A stretch of DNA of 64,000 nucleotides from assembly GCA_024278175.1 (NCBI GenBank), contig JAJRTS010000087.1, forward strand, positions 1 through 64,000, read 5' to 3'. This document shows, in pieces, positions 7,817 to 18,540 of the stretch. This DNA comes from Gemmatimonadales bacterium. Lineage in GTDB: Bacteria > Gemmatimonadota > Glassbacteria > GWA2-58-10. The first letter of the stretch is position 1. Each line of letters starts with the position of its first letter. A program made the translations under genes and the position numbers. Below the pieces are notes generated by a model. It was given only the letters and a program-made list of their open reading frames with translations. It did not search any database and was not told where the DNA came from.

Positions 7817-9418
7817 TTACTCGTTCAGGTCCAGCCTCTGGCCATCGGCCAGCAGCCTTTCGCGAAGCTCATGGTAGTCAAGCTCCTGCACGGCTACACC
7901 CTGCCCGGCGGCCATAATCGCCGCCGTGGCCGCGGACTGGCCAAGTATCATGAACACCGGCTCCATACGGAGGCTGCCAAAAGCGATATGCGAACTGCTC
8001 ATACACACGGGCACGAGCAGGTTGTCGCACTCTCCGGATTTGGGGGTAATGCTGCGGTAGGGTATCTCGTAGCTGATGTGCCCGGCCAGGAAGTTGCCCT
8101 CGTTGATCACCCGACCACTGATCGCCACGCGCTGTACATGGTGCGAGTCCACACCATAGCTGCCCAGACCTACCGGATCATCCTTGAGGCGTTCCCGGCG
8201 GCAGTCCTGCTGGGTCATCACATACGGCCCGGTCATCCTGCGGGCCTCGCGGATGTAAATCTGGTGGCTGAAATGCCCGTTGTCCGGATACTCATCCTTC
8301 GGGTAGCCGTACCGGCCAAACTCCGCGCGGATACGTTCCGGCACGCGCGGGTCGTTCTGCACGAACCACAGCAGGCCCTTCGTGTAGGAGGCATGTTCGC
8401 GCACTATCCGCTCGCGGGTCTCGTAATCTCCTTCCGGATAGTCCCAGTTCGCGCCGATGTAGTCCGTGTTCGCCGGGCAGCCGTCGTTGATGTCGGTTTT
8501 GTTGTTCGGCATGGAACTTATTATGAAGATGCCGTGGTTGTCGCCGCGCCAGACAAGGGCAATATCCGGCCAAGCCTGGATCCACCGGGCCAGCAGCTCG
8601 TAGAGCAACGGATCGTAGTCCGCGGGCTTTTCGAGGGGGATGCGGTTGGAGGGCTCACTGGTAAGACAGACCCGGAAGTTGTAGGCCTGTATCTTGTCAT
8701 CACCCGAGCCGGGAGGCGCGAGCACGGTGTCCTGGATACCCGGCAGCAGACCGCTGGTAGGATCACCGGGTACGATATACGGGTTCACCTCCGGGGGGAA
8801 GAACTGCTTGGGCTGGCGGAACTCACCCTCGCCGGGCTCAAGCACGCCGGCCAGCGACTCGCCATAAGTGTCACGCGACTCACGGCCCACATGGTAGCTC
8901 ACCCCTGCCACGGCCATCAGGTCGCCCTCGTAGGTGGCGTCGATAAAAGAGCGCCCCGGGAAACGCCTGCCACTCTCCATGACAATCTCTTTTATCCGCG
9001 CCCCGTCCTTGTCCACGCCGGTTTCCCGGTCCAGCGCCAGACGCTCGCCGAAAACCACCTCGATAGAGCCGGGGCCGGCCCGCTCGATCATCAGGCCGAA
9101 AGCCTGTTCGGCCACATGGGGCTCGAAATCCCAGGCGATTGTTTTGCCGTATAGCGTTCCCACCGTGCGGTAAAACTCGCGCGAAAGCCCGCCGATTGTT
9201 TGCTCGTGGCCATAGTCCGTCCTTCCCAGCCCGCCCGCGGAGAGTCCTCCCAGGTGAATCCCCGGCTCTATGAGCGCCACCTTCGCCCCCATCCGCGCGC
9301 CCTGCACCGCGGCTGTCACTCCCGCCGATGTGCCGCCGTAAACGACCAGGTCATATCTGCCGTAGGAGAGAGTGATCAAGGTCAGGGCGCATAGAAACTG
9401 GAAAAGGGCTGTTCCCAT
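7817..9418 (-). CDS. FAD-dependent oxidoreductase (FAD_oxidored / xanthan-lyase-associated type), secreted
   Basis: YDLVVYGGTSAGVTAAVQGARMGAKVALIEPGIHLGGLSAGGLGRTDYG, a Rossmann FAD motif; signal-like N-terminus. Confidence 0.85.
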   Translation of the reverse strand: MGTALFQFLCALTLITLSYGRYDLVVYGGTSAGVTAAVQGARMGAKVALIEPGIHLGGLSAGGLGRTDYGHEQTIGGLSREFYRTVGTLYGKTIAWDFEPHVAEQAFGLMIERAGPGSIEVVFGERLALDRETGVDKDGARIKEIVMESGRRFPGRSFIDATYEGDLMAVAGVSYHVGRESRDTYGESLAGVLEPGEGEFRQPKQFFPPEVNPYIVPGDPTSGLLPGIQDTVLAPPGSGDDKIQAYNFRVCLTSEPSNRIPLEKPADYDPLLYELLARWIQAWPDIALVWRGDNHGIFIISSMPNNKTDINDGCPANTDYIGANWDYPEGDYETRERIVREHASYTKGLLWFVQNDPRVPERIRAEFGRYGYPKDEYPDNGHFSHQIYIREARRMTGPYVMTQQDCRRERLKDDPVGLGSYGVDSHHVQRVAISGRVINEGNFLAGHISYEIPYRSITPKSGECDNLLVPVCMSSSHIAFGSLRMEPVFMILGQSAATAAIMAAGQGVAVQELDYHELRERLLADGQRLDLNE

Positions 9419-9539
9419 GGTGCGGTTCCTTCCGGCTGAGTTTACCAGACCGGGCGGGCGCAGAACAGCGCCCGCCCGGCACAGGGTTATTGATGATAAA
9501 AAACCTTTGATTTAATTCCGGAGTGGTTGTGAGAATTAT

Positions 9540-9974
9540 TCACTCCACCTCTCCCGTCAGCAGCACCATCGCCACCGCCCGGCCCTTGTCGTGGCTCAGC
9601 GACACGTGGGCCACTCTCGCGCCCAGCTTTTTTGCCAGCCCGGCTGTTTTGCCATGAAGCCTGATATGCGGCTTGCCACGGCTGTCGCGCACCACCTCGA
9701 TCCCCCCCCAGCTCACCTCCGCGCTCCAGCCCGTGCCGAACGCCTTCATCACCGCTTCCTTGGCCGCGAACCGGGCCGCAAAATGAGGGTACGGATTACT
9801 CATCGAGCGGCAGTACTCTATCTCTCCCGCGGTGAACACGCGCTTTTCGAACCGTGGGCCGCTCCCGCGCCCCAGCGCCTCGGCTATCCGTTCGATCTCG
9901 ATCATGTCCACGCCGATCCCCAGCACCGCCACCGGGAAACGGTCGAACTCCAGCTCCGTCTCGCTCACGTTCAC
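9540..9974 (-). CDS. acpS: Holo-[acyl-carrier-protein] synthase
   Basis: GIGVDMIEIERIAEAL...RVFTAGEIEYC...AARFAAKEAVMKAFGTG...HVSLSHDKGRAVAMVLL. Confidence 0.95.
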   Translation of the reverse strand: MNVSETELEFDRFPVAVLGIGVDMIEIERIAEALGRGSGPRFEKRVFTAGEIEYCRSMSNPYPHFAARFAAKEAVMKAFGTGWSAEVSWGGIEVVRDSRGKPHIRLHGKTAGLAKKLGARVAHVSLSHDKGRAVAMVLLTGEVE

Positions 9975-10118
9975 TATCCTGTTGACTGTCTTGAAAATAA
10001 CCGGAATGAGGTGCTATATTCCAGCGGACCGTAGCGGTCGTTACCAACTATAGATCATTGCGCTAAAAATAGCATCGGCAAAATAATTTGTCCATGAACT
10101 GAAGTGTGAGCCGCGCCC

Positions 10119-11486
10119 GTGGCCGGGAAAAACAAAGACCTGTTCGCCTTGCCCACCGATGAGGGCCGCGCGGGAGAATATTCTCCGCTGGCCGAGAGGA
10201 TGCGTCCGCGTACCTTGAGCGAGTTCGCCGGGCAGGAGCATATCCTGGGCTCAAGCGGCGTGCTGCGGCGGATGATCGAAAGCGACCGGATCAGCTCGAT
10301 GATCCTCTGGGGGCCCCCGGGCAGCGGTAAGACCACGCTGGCCCGGATTATCGCCAGCGGCACCGGCAGCCGGTTTGTCCACCACAGCGCCGTTAGCTGC
10401 GGAGTGCCCCAGGTGCGCCAGACGGTCAAGGAGGCCGCCGAGCAGCTCAAGCTCTACCGCAAGCGTACGATCCTGTTTCTCGATGAGATCCATCGCTTCA
10501 ACAAGGCCCAGCAGGACGCCCTGCTGCCCCACGTGGAAAACGGGACGATCACCCTGGTGGGCGCAACCACCGAAAACCCCTCGTTCGAGGTCAACAGCGC
10601 CCTGCTCAGCCGGGTGCGGGTGTTCGTACTGGAGCGCCTCGGCGAGGACGACCTGGGCGCTCTGGTGGACCGCGCCCTGCGCGATAGCCAGCGGGGCCTG
10701 GGCGGGCGGCATATCCGCCTTGAAGATGAGGCTCGCGCCCTGCTGCTGCGGGCCTCCGACGGCGACGCCCGCGCGGCGCTGACCGGGCTGGAGATGGCCG
10801 CGCTCTATCTTGAGCAGGAGCGGCCAAGCGACGGAGCGCTGGTGATCGAAGAGGAAACCGTGCGCCAGGCCTTGCAACAGCGCCTGCTCCGCTACGACCG
10901 CGACGGCGAGCAGCATTACGACATCATCAGCGCGTTTATCAAATCCATACGCGCCAGCGACCCGGACGCCGCCCTGTACTACATGGCCCGGATGCTGGAG
11001 GCCGGCGAGGACCCGCTGTTCATCCTGCGACGGATGATTATTTTCAGCGCCGAAGACGTGGGCAACGCCGATCCGCAGGCGCTGCAGGTGGCCGTGGCCG
11101 CGCATAAGGCGGTCAGTGTGATCGGCCTGCCGGAGGGAGCAATTCCGCTGAGCCAGGCCGTATGCTACCTGGCCACCGCTCCCAAGAGCAACGCCAGCTA
11201 CAAGGCCCTGCGCGCAGCCCAGACCGCGGCAAAGGAGCACATGAGCGAACCCGTCCCGCTGCACCTTCGCAACGCGCCGACCCGCCTGATGAAGGAACTG
11301 GGTTACGGCGGGGGCTACAAGTATCCCCACGACTTCCCGTATCATTACGCCGGCCAGCAGTGTCTGCCGGAAGCCTTGGCGGGAAAGAAATTCTACGAAC
11401 CGACCAAACTGGGTTTTGAAAAGGAAATCGTCAAGCGGCTTGAATTCTGGAAGCAACTGCGCGCAAAGGAAAAGAACGGCGGTTAA
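10119..11486 (+). CDS. rarA: Replication-associated recombination protein A (RarA/MgsA AAA ATPase)
   Basis: [21 protein letters not shown]...[18 protein letters not shown]...[50 protein letters not shown]. Confidence 0.96.
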   Translation: MAGKNKDLFALPTDEGRAGEYSPLAERMRPRTLSEFAGQEHILGSSGVLRRMIESDRISSMILWGPPGSGKTTLARIIASGTGSRFVHHSAVSCGVPQVRQTVKEAAEQLKLYRKRTILFLDEIHRFNKAQQDALLPHVENGTITLVGATTENPSFEVNSALLSRVRVFVLERLGEDDLGALVDRALRDSQRGLGGRHIRLEDEARALLLRASDGDARAALTGLEMAALYLEQERPSDGALVIEEETVRQALQQRLLRYDRDGEQHYDIISAFIKSIRASDPDAALYYMARMLEAGEDPLFILRRMIIFSAEDVGNADPQALQVAVAAHKAVSVIGLPEGAIPLSQAVCYLATAPKSNASYKALRAAQTAAKEHMSEPVPLHLRNAPTRLMKELGYGGGYKYPHDFPYHYAGQQCLPEALAGKKFYEPTKLGFEKEIVKRLEFWKQLRAKEKNGG

Positions 11487-11505
11487 TTAAGCGGATATTG
11501 ATTAA

Positions 11506-11793
11506 TCAGGTGCTCTCCTGTTCCATAATCTCGAGCAGTTCCCTGCGCTCACTGTCACCGAGCTTGCCCTCGCTGATCATCTTAGAGACCAACAAGTCGG
11601 CCCGGGCAATCGAATCGCCGGCGGGCGCCGTCCGATTCGCCGCGAGCCAGTTCTTCAGCAAACCCGCTTCCATTTTGTTGAGAACGCCGGCGGCAACCAG
11701 TTCCTTGCACAGGCCCAGTAACTGGAAAAGCGGACTCCTGTCGGGGTCCAGAGTACCGTTACCGTTTAGTTTACTGGATATACGTTCTTTCAT
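11506..11793 (-). CDS. Small helical protein of unknown function
   Basis: MKERISSKLNGNGT...LFQLLGLCKELVAAGVLNKMEAGLLKNWLAAN...SEGKLGDSERRELLEIMEQ. Start taken at Met 11793. Confidence 0.55.
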   Translation of the reverse strand: MKERISSKLNGNGTLDPDRSPLFQLLGLCKELVAAGVLNKMEAGLLKNWLAANRTAPAGDSIARADLLVSKMISEGKLGDSERRELLEIMEQEST

Positions 11794-11981
11794 TTGAATC
11801 CTGTTTTGATTAACAGCCTTTGGATAGCAAAAAAGCAAAATAGCATCATTTGACTATATTATCAACTATTCAATGTCGGCCAACCGGCTCTTTTTGTGTA
11901 AATCGGCAGGATGAACACTGAACTTGAACCGTTTCTCCGGTTTTGCCGTAACTTTTTGCACGATATGGATATACCAGACAA

Positions 11982-13946
11982 ATGACAATTGTCAGCTTTA
12001 ACAATATCTGCCGGACAGTTTCCGGAACCAATCTGTTCTCCGGCGTGACCGGGATCATCCGCGAGGGCGACAGGATCGGCGTGGTGGGGCCCAACGGCGC
12101 GGGCAAAACCACCCTCTGCCGGGTGCTCGCCGCCCTCGATCGCCCGGACAGTGGCGAGATCACTCACGTCAAAAACCTGAAGCTTCATTACATGGAGCAG
12201 GAACCCTCGTTGCGCTCGGAGAAAAGTGTACTCGATGAGCTGCTCTCGAGCTGCACGGAGATAGTGGAGCTCGAACGCAGGATCGCCGGCGTGCAGAACC
12301 GCCTGGACGACGGGGAAGCTGTGGAGCAGCGGGAGTTGGACCACTACGGCGAGATGCTCGACAGGTTCGAGCGCCTGGGTGGCTACAGCCTGCGCAGCCG
12401 GGCGGAAAAAATCCTGGCCGGCCTGGGCCTGGGACCGGAAACGTTTTGCCAGAGCGCCGGTTCGCTCTCGGGAGGCCAGAAAAGCAGGCTCTCGCTGGCG
12501 CGGGCGCTGCTCAACCAGCCGGACCTGCTGTTTCTCGATGAGCCGACCAACCATCTCGACCTGCACGCTATCGAGTTTCTCGAGGACCTGCTGGCCGATA
12601 TTTCCTCAACCGTGGTGGTTATCTCCCACGACCGCGCGTTCCTGGACAATGTTACCACCCGCACCCTGGAGGTGATGGGCGGACGGGTGCGCATGCGCCC
12701 GGGTAACTACAGCCGGTTCGCGCAGTGGGCCGCCGCCGAGGCCGAGCGCGCCGAGCGCGAGCGAAAAAACTACGAGCGCAAGGTGGACCAGCTAGAGGAT
12801 TTCATCAAGAAGAACATCTACGGCCAGAAAACCAAACAGGCTCAGAGCCGCCGCAAGATGCTCCAGCGAATGCAGCCGCCCCCTGCGGCCGGTCGCGGCC
12901 CGGCACGCCCGGAGTGGGAAATCCGGATCTCGCAACAATCGGTTTCGCTGGTGATCGAGGCGCGTGAACTGGCGTTTCGCTACGACAGCGGCCCGCTGCT
13001 GTTCGAGAACCTTGACCTGAACCTGATGCGCACAGAGACGCTGGCTGTTATCGGGGCCAACGGCACGGGCAAAAGCACGTTGCTCGACATTCTCGGCGGC
13101 AGGCTGCGGCCCTGCGCCGGAGCTCTCACCCGGGGCCGCGATGTGAGTATTGCAATGCTGCCCCAGCACATCGAGCGGCCTGCCGGAGCCCAGACCGTGC
13201 TGGAATGGATGTACAACCGGGCCGGGGATTTAAGCCTGGGCCAGGCGCGCGGCCTGCTGGGAAGGTTTCTGTTCAGTGGCGATGAGGTCGAGAAAGCTGT
13301 GTCCGTGCTCAGCGAGGGCGAATACCGGCGCCTGCTGCTGGCAGGGCTGATCCACAGCAAGGCCAACCTGCTGCTGCTCGATGAGCCGACCAACCATCTT
13401 GACATCTACAGCCGCCAGGCCCTGCGCGAGGCCCTCGAAAGCTTCCCCGGCACACTGGTGCTGATCACCCACGACCGGATGCTGCTGGAGGGCCTGGCCA
13501 CGCGGATGATCGAGTTCTCCCGGCCCGCTGAAATCGATGGAGGGGCCGATAAAGTGGTTGAATATGACGGTGATTATTCTTATTATAAGCGGGAGCGTGA
13601 CAAGCTGTTACAGCGGCTCGCCCAGCAGATGCAGCAGCGGCGCGGCGCGGGAAAAAACGCCCAGGACCAGCCGCAGGAACATGCCGACGGTGGCGGTGGC
13701 GGCGGAGCGGCCAATGGCGGACTGTCAAAAAACAAGCTGCGCCAGCTTCGTGAACGCAAGGACAGCCTGGAGCAGGAAATCGCCGGGCACGAGCAGCGCA
13801 AATCGCAGCTCCAGCTCCAGCTCGCCGACCCCTCTACTTACAGCCGCCCGGGGCGGGCCGAGGAGTTATCGGCGCAAATCAAGGAACTCGATAACCGCAT
13901 AACGGAAGCTTACGGGGAGTGGGAAGAACTACTTGAATATGATTGA
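11982..13946 (+). CDS. ABC-F family ATPase (Uup-like)
   Basis: Two ABC domains (GPNGAGKTT, LSGGQKSRLSLARALL, DEPTNHLD; GANGTGKSTLL, LSEGEYRRLLLAGLI, DEPTNHLD) and a C-terminal coiled coil; no TM segments. Confidence 0.95.
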   Translation: MTIVSFNNICRTVSGTNLFSGVTGIIREGDRIGVVGPNGAGKTTLCRVLAALDRPDSGEITHVKNLKLHYMEQEPSLRSEKSVLDELLSSCTEIVELERRIAGVQNRLDDGEAVEQRELDHYGEMLDRFERLGGYSLRSRAEKILAGLGLGPETFCQSAGSLSGGQKSRLSLARALLNQPDLLFLDEPTNHLDLHAIEFLEDLLADISSTVVVISHDRAFLDNVTTRTLEVMGGRVRMRPGNYSRFAQWAAAEAERAERERKNYERKVDQLEDFIKKNIYGQKTKQAQSRRKMLQRMQPPPAAGRGPARPEWEIRISQQSVSLVIEARELAFRYDSGPLLFENLDLNLMRTETLAVIGANGTGKSTLLDILGGRLRPCAGALTRGRDVSIAMLPQHIERPAGAQTVLEWMYNRAGDLSLGQARGLLGRFLFSGDEVEKAVSVLSEGEYRRLLLAGLIHSKANLLLLDEPTNHLDIYSRQALREALESFPGTLVLITHDRMLLEGLATRMIEFSRPAEIDGGADKVVEYDGDYSYYKRERDKLLQRLAQQMQQRRGAGKNAQDQPQEHADGGGGGGAANGGLSKNKLRQLRERKDSLEQEIAGHEQRKSQLQLQLADPSTYSRPGRAEELSAQIKELDNRITEAYGEWEELLEYD

Positions 13947-15222
13947 TGTCCAGCAGGCGCCGCAGAAAGCGGTGCTGTTCGGTACGGACCGGCCGGAAAA
14001 CGACCTCTGGGGCGAGTTGCCGCTTGAGGAGCTGGGACGGCTGGCCGAAACCGCGGGCGCACAAGTGATTGACAGGGTGGTGCAGCGGGTCCGCAGGATC
14101 GATCCCGTGACCTATATCGGCAGGGGCAAGGCCGAAGAAATCAAGGAGATAATCCAGGATGAAGAGGCCGACCTTGCCATTTTCGACGACGAGCTTTCCC
14201 CCAGCCAGGCACGCAACCTCAAGGCGCTCTTCGACGTGCAGGTCCTGGACCGCACCGAGTTGATCCTCGACATTTTCGCCCGCCACGCCCGTACCACCGA
14301 AGCACGGCTGCAGGTGGAGTTGGCCCAGCTTGAATACCTGCTGCCCCGGCTTAAGAACATGTGGGTTCACCTTTCGCGCATCCGGGGCGGGATCGGGCTG
14401 CGCGGCCCCGGCGAGACCCAGCTGGAAACCGACCGGCGGCTGATCCAGAAGCAGATAACCCTGCTCAAACGCAAGTTGCGCAAGATCGAGAGCCGGCATC
14501 GCGTGCGGCTGGCCGGGCGCCAGGGCATCCCCACGTTTGCCCTGGTGGGCTACACCAACGCCGGCAAGAGCTCACTGCTACGCGCGCTCAGCGGCAGTGA
14601 TGTGCTCGTGCGCGACCAGTTGTTCTCCACGCTGGATACCACCACGCGCAAGGTGGAAATCGATAGCCACGAGCTGCTTTTCTCCGATACTGTCGGCTTT
14701 ATCAGCCGCCTGCCCCATCGCCTGGTGGCCTCGTTCAAGGCTACGCTCGAAGAGGTGGTCGGCGCGGACCGCCTGCTGCTGGTGGTGGACGTTTCCAACC
14801 CCCATTACGCCGAGCGGATCAGGGTGGTGGAAAACGTGCTCAGCGAGATCGGCGCGGGAAAGATCGAGCGTACGCTGGTGTTCAACAAAACCGACCTGGT
14901 CACCGACCGCCAGTTGCTGTTCCGTGCCGCGGACAGTTATCCCGACGCCACGTTCAGCTCGGCGGTGGATGGGCCGAAGGGGCTGAAACATCTTAAAGCT
15001 CATCTCAGCGGCCTGATCGAGGCCGGCGAAAGCGAGTTTTCCATCAGGCTTGAACCACGGGAGGGCCGCCTGGCCGCCGCGTTCCATCGCCTGGGACGGG
15101 TCCTGGAGCACCGGGTCGAGGAGGGCGTGCTGCTGATGCGGGTACGGATGCCGCGGCCACTGGCCCAGCAACTGGTTAAAAACACGCCGTACGAAAATCA
15201 GCTTAGAGGGGCGTTGAAATAA
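13933..15222 (+). CDS. hflX: GTPase HflX
   Basis: YIGRGKAEEIKEI...SPSQARNL...RGPGETQLETDRR...ALVGYTNAGKSSLLRALSG...DTVGFISRLPHRLVASFKATLEEV. Overlaps the ABC-F gene end. Confidence 0.96.
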   Translation: MNMIDVQQAPQKAVLFGTDRPENDLWGELPLEELGRLAETAGAQVIDRVVQRVRRIDPVTYIGRGKAEEIKEIIQDEEADLAIFDDELSPSQARNLKALFDVQVLDRTELILDIFARHARTTEARLQVELAQLEYLLPRLKNMWVHLSRIRGGIGLRGPGETQLETDRRLIQKQITLLKRKLRKIESRHRVRLAGRQGIPTFALVGYTNAGKSSLLRALSGSDVLVRDQLFSTLDTTTRKVEIDSHELLFSDTVGFISRLPHRLVASFKATLEEVVGADRLLLVVDVSNPHYAERIRVVENVLSEIGAGKIERTLVFNKTDLVTDRQLLFRAADSYPDATFSSAVDGPKGLKHLKAHLSGLIEAGESEFSIRLEPREGRLAAAFHRLGRVLEHRVEEGVLLMRVRMPRPLAQQLVKNTPYENQLRGALK

Positions 15223-15432
15223 AACACTCAACGCCCCGTGATGATAGATTTCGCTTGGGCAGGTTGTCGAGGGCAAGGCAAGCCGTTCTTTTACCGGTTC
15301 TGCTATTCGTTTTATTACAAGCAATGAGATTACTCACGCCAGCTTCAGACAGGATAACGCGAAACGGCCCTTGACAACCGTGCACCCATACTTTCGAATA
15401 TTGCAACACGATTCTAGAGACGGGAGGATTTC

Positions 15433-16149
15433 TTGATCAGACTGGGTGTCAATGTCGACCATGTGGCCACGGTTCGCCAGGCGCGGCGCACCGTGGAGCC
15501 CGACCCGGTGGCCGCCGCGCTGCTGGCCGAGCTGGCCGGGGCCGACCAGATCACGATTCACCTTCGCGAGGACCGCCGCCATATCCAGGACCGCGACCTT
15601 CAGGTGCTGCGCCAAACAGTCCGGACCCAGCTCAACCTGGAAATGGCGCTCAACGAAGAGATTGTCCGGATCGCCCTGGAAACCGGCCCGGAGCAGTGTA
15701 CCCTGGTGCCGGAGAAGCGCGAGGAAGTCACCACCGAGGGCGGCCTTGACGTTGCCGGCCTGCAAAGCAAGCTCACCCCGGCCGTAACGTGCCTGAAACA
15801 GGCCGGAATCAGGGTCAGCCTGTTTGTTGACCCGGAAGCGGAACTGATGAAAGCCTGCGCGGACTCCGGCGCGGACGCGGTGGAACTTCACACCGGGGCC
15901 TATGCCAACGCACGGGGCGAGAAGGCCGTGGAAGCCGAGCTGGATAAGCTGCGAAAAGCATCGGCCGCCGCCGCCGGAGTGGGGCTGAAAGTGTTCGCGG
16001 GCCACGGGCTGAACTACGTCAACACGCCGCCCGTGGTAGCTATCCCCCAGGTGGAGGAAGTCAACATCGGCCACTCGATTATCAGCCGGGCCGTGCTGGT
16101 GGGATTGGAGCGAGCGGTGCGGGAAATGAAAGCGCTGCTTGAAAATTAA
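15433..16149 (+). CDS. pdxJ: Pyridoxine 5'-phosphate synthase
   Basis: [58 protein letters not shown] start. Confidence 0.96.
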   Translation: MIRLGVNVDHVATVRQARRTVEPDPVAAALLAELAGADQITIHLREDRRHIQDRDLQVLRQTVRTQLNLEMALNEEIVRIALETGPEQCTLVPEKREEVTTEGGLDVAGLQSKLTPAVTCLKQAGIRVSLFVDPEAELMKACADSGADAVELHTGAYANARGEKAVEAELDKLRKASAAAAGVGLKVFAGHGLNYVNTPPVVAIPQVEEVNIGHSIISRAVLVGLERAVREMKALLEN

Positions 16150-16160
16150 CGGACCGACCG

Positions 16161-16814
16161 GTGGATAACGGAAAGCAGATGAGGGACTACGAGAAGATTG
16201 TCGAACAGCTTCGCTCGGAAGTCGAAAAGCGCTACGCCGGTAAGCCGCTGGCCAGACACATCCTGTCAGTGGCTGAATTCGCCGTGGAGATCGCCGGCTC
16301 GATAGACTGTAATGATACGCTTCTGTGCCGGAGAGTCCACGTGGCCGCCCTGGCCCACGACCTCTACAAAAAATTTCCGCAGGAAGAGTTGCGTGAGCTG
16401 ATCCGGCGGGAGGCTATTCCAATCGACGAGTTCTCCCGGCAGGCCGGCGGCGGGCTGCTGCATGCCCCCCCTGCCGCCCATTACCTTCGTACCCGCTGCG
16501 GTGTGCGCGACGAGGAAACGCTCTGCGCGGTTTACTACCACACCACCGGCCGCCCCGGGGCCGGCCTGGCCGAGAAAATACTCTTCTGCGCGGATTACCT
16601 GGACCCATCGCGGGAGAACCATGCCAGCGAACCGGATCTGAGCATCTTGAGTAAAAAGGCCAAAACCGACCTTGACGCGGTGTATCGCGAGGTGCTCGGA
16701 CGAAAACTCGTATATACGATCGGCAAGGGCAAACCTTTGCACCCCAGCGGGATCGCCGCCTGGAACGAGGTAACCGGCAGGAATCAATCATCGCCCGGCG
16801 CAGGCAATCTTTGA
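16161..16814 (+). CDS. yqeK: HD-domain hydrolase, YqeK-like
   Basis: RHILSVAEFAVEIA...VHVAALAHDLYKKF...AVYYHTTGRPGAGLAEKILFCADYLDPSRE. Met 16179 is an alternative start. Confidence 0.85.
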   Translation: MDNGKQMRDYEKIVEQLRSEVEKRYAGKPLARHILSVAEFAVEIAGSIDCNDTLLCRRVHVAALAHDLYKKFPQEELRELIRREAIPIDEFSRQAGGGLLHAPPAAHYLRTRCGVRDEETLCAVYYHTTGRPGAGLAEKILFCADYLDPSRENHASEPDLSILSKKAKTDLDAVYREVLGRKLVYTIGKGKPLHPSGIAAWNEVTGRNQSSPGAGNL

Positions 16815-16840
16815 CAAACCCACTGCCCGCTGTGTATCTT
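16811..16840 (+). promoter_or_regulatory. Candidate sigma70 promoter for the LytR_C gene
   Basis: TTGACA, 18-bp spacer, TATCTT, overlapping the yqeK stop. Suggests that the track start at 16811 is not real. Confidence 0.4.
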
Positions 16841-16936
16841 GACTGTCGAGACGAATCCCGACGACCTGAGCACAAAACTACCCGGTCTTACTCCCGGCAA
16901 CCGTTCCGGGACATTTTTTCTCAACTTAGGAACCTG

Positions 16937-17584
16937 ATGACGGACAAGCCCGTAAAAAGACAACGGCGGCAGCACCTGAAAAACGTACGCCGCGCCAGCA
17001 AGGAGCACAAGCCGGTACAACGTAAGCAGGCCAACGCGCAGGCCGCGGTCCTTGCAGGCGGCAATATCATGGTTACTCTGGGGCTGATTGTCACTTCCGC
17101 TGCGCTGCTGTTGTTCCTGGCCTCCGCGTTTATGCAGTACGGTTTCAATTACTCCGGCGGCTCCGGCCCCTCAGCGGCCGAAATCGGTCAGGCCGCGGCC
17201 CTTCCGCCGGTGGAACGCTCCACAATCGAGGTGCGGATCCTTAACGGCTGCGGCGCCCCCGGCGCCAGCCGTCAGATGACCACCCGCATTCGTGACCTGG
17301 GTTTCGACGTTGTGATCGCCGATAACGCCGACCATTTCGGCTACGAGCGTACGCTGGTCGTGGACCACACCGACCGTCCCGAGGTGGGCCGCTCAGTGGC
17401 GGCCGCCCTGGGATGCGGACAGCTCAGCGCCCGGCATGACGAGATGGCGATGGCCCATGTGACCGTGATCCTGGGCAAGGACTGGGAAAACTTCCTCGGC
17501 CGCGCCAGCCAGACAAACGGCAAGCAGGATCAGGACTGGATAGACCGGCTTAACGGCAAGGTGCAGAAGCTGCTGGAGCAGTAA
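16937..17584 (+). CDS. LytR C-terminal domain protein, single TM
   Basis: N-terminal basic region, TM segment MVTLGLIVTSAALLLFLASAFM, then IEVRILNGCGAPGASRQMTTRIRDLGFDV, a LytR_C-like domain. Confidence 0.75.
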   Translation: MTDKPVKRQRRQHLKNVRRASKEHKPVQRKQANAQAAVLAGGNIMVTLGLIVTSAALLLFLASAFMQYGFNYSGGSGPSAAEIGQAAALPPVERSTIEVRILNGCGAPGASRQMTTRIRDLGFDVVIADNADHFGYERTLVVDHTDRPEVGRSVAAALGCGQLSARHDEMAMAHVTVILGKDWENFLGRASQTNGKQDQDWIDRLNGKVQKLLEQ

Positions 17585-17637
17585 TCCCCCACCCGCACCC
17601 ACAAAATATCCGCACGCAGCTACAGGAGCATTCAGTT

Positions 17638-18540
17638 ATGAGCGCGAAACATGTCGTGATAATCGGCAGCTCGAACATGGACCTCGTGATCAAGACCGGC
17701 CACATCCCCCGTCCCGGCGAGACTATCCTGGGTGGTGAGTTCGTGATGGTGGCCGGTGGCAAGGGGGCCAACCAGGCGGTGGCCTCGGCCCGGCTGGGGG
17801 CTGAAACCTGGTTCGTGGCGCGGGTGGGCGATGACCCGTTCGGGAAAAAAATGCTCGAGAATTTTACGGCGGAGGGGATCCGCACCGATCACGTGACGAT
17901 AGATGAGGCCCATGCATCCGGCGTGGCCACGATCACGGTGGACGATAGCGGCGAGAACGCGATAGTGGTGGCCCCCGGAGCCAACGGCCAACTCTGCCCG
18001 GAGGATATCCGCCGGGCCAGCGAGGTTATCCAAAGCGCCGACTCGGTGCTGATGCAACTCGAGGTTCCGCTGGACGCGGTGGCCGAGGCCGCCCGGCTAG
18101 CCGCCGAGGCCGGGGTGCGGGTTATCCTCGACCCTGCCCCGGCTTGTGAACTGCCCGGCGAGTTGCTGAGCAACGTGTCCCTGCTCACTCCCAACGAGAC
18201 CGAGGCCGAACTGCTGACCGGGATCGCCGGAGACACGCTGGAGGCAGCCAGAGCCCAGGCCAGCGCCCTGCGTGGGAAAGGCGTGGCTGCGGTACTGATC
18301 ACACGCGGCAAACATGGTTCATTGCTGGTGGATAGTAATGGTGAGAAAATCTTTTCGGCGGAAAAAGTAAAATCAGTGGACAGCACCGCCGCCGGGGACT
18401 GTTTCAACGGGGCGCTGGCCGCACGGCTGGCCGCAGGAGCCACTCTGGCAGATGCGATAAAATTCGCCTCCCAGGCCGCGGCGATATCCACCACCCGGCT
18501 GGGAGCACAGGACAGTTTGCCGAGGCTGGGGGAGTTTTAG
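17638..18540 (+). CDS. rbsK: Ribokinase (PfkB family)
   Basis: VVIIGSSNMDLVIKTGHIPRPGETILGGEFVMVAGGKGANQAVASARLG...DSTAAGDCFNGALAARLA. Confidence 0.93.
   Translation: MSAKHVVIIGSSNMDLVIKTGHIPRPGETILGGEFVMVAGGKGANQAVASARLGAETWFVARVGDDPFGKKMLENFTAEGIRTDHVTIDEAHASGVATITVDDSGENAIVVAPGANGQLCPEDIRRASEVIQSADSVLMQLEVPLDAVAEAARLAAEAGVRVILDPAPACELPGELLSNVSLLTPNETEAELLTGIAGDTLEAARAQASALRGKGVAAVLITRGKHGSLLVDSNGEKIFSAEKVKSVDSTAAGDCFNGALAARLAAGATLADAIKFASQAAAISTTRLGAQDSLPRLGEF

Noticed and set aside
7490-9154. 554-aa plus-strand ORF
   Set aside because: Antisense of the FAD oxidoreductase gene and crosses the intergenic scar.
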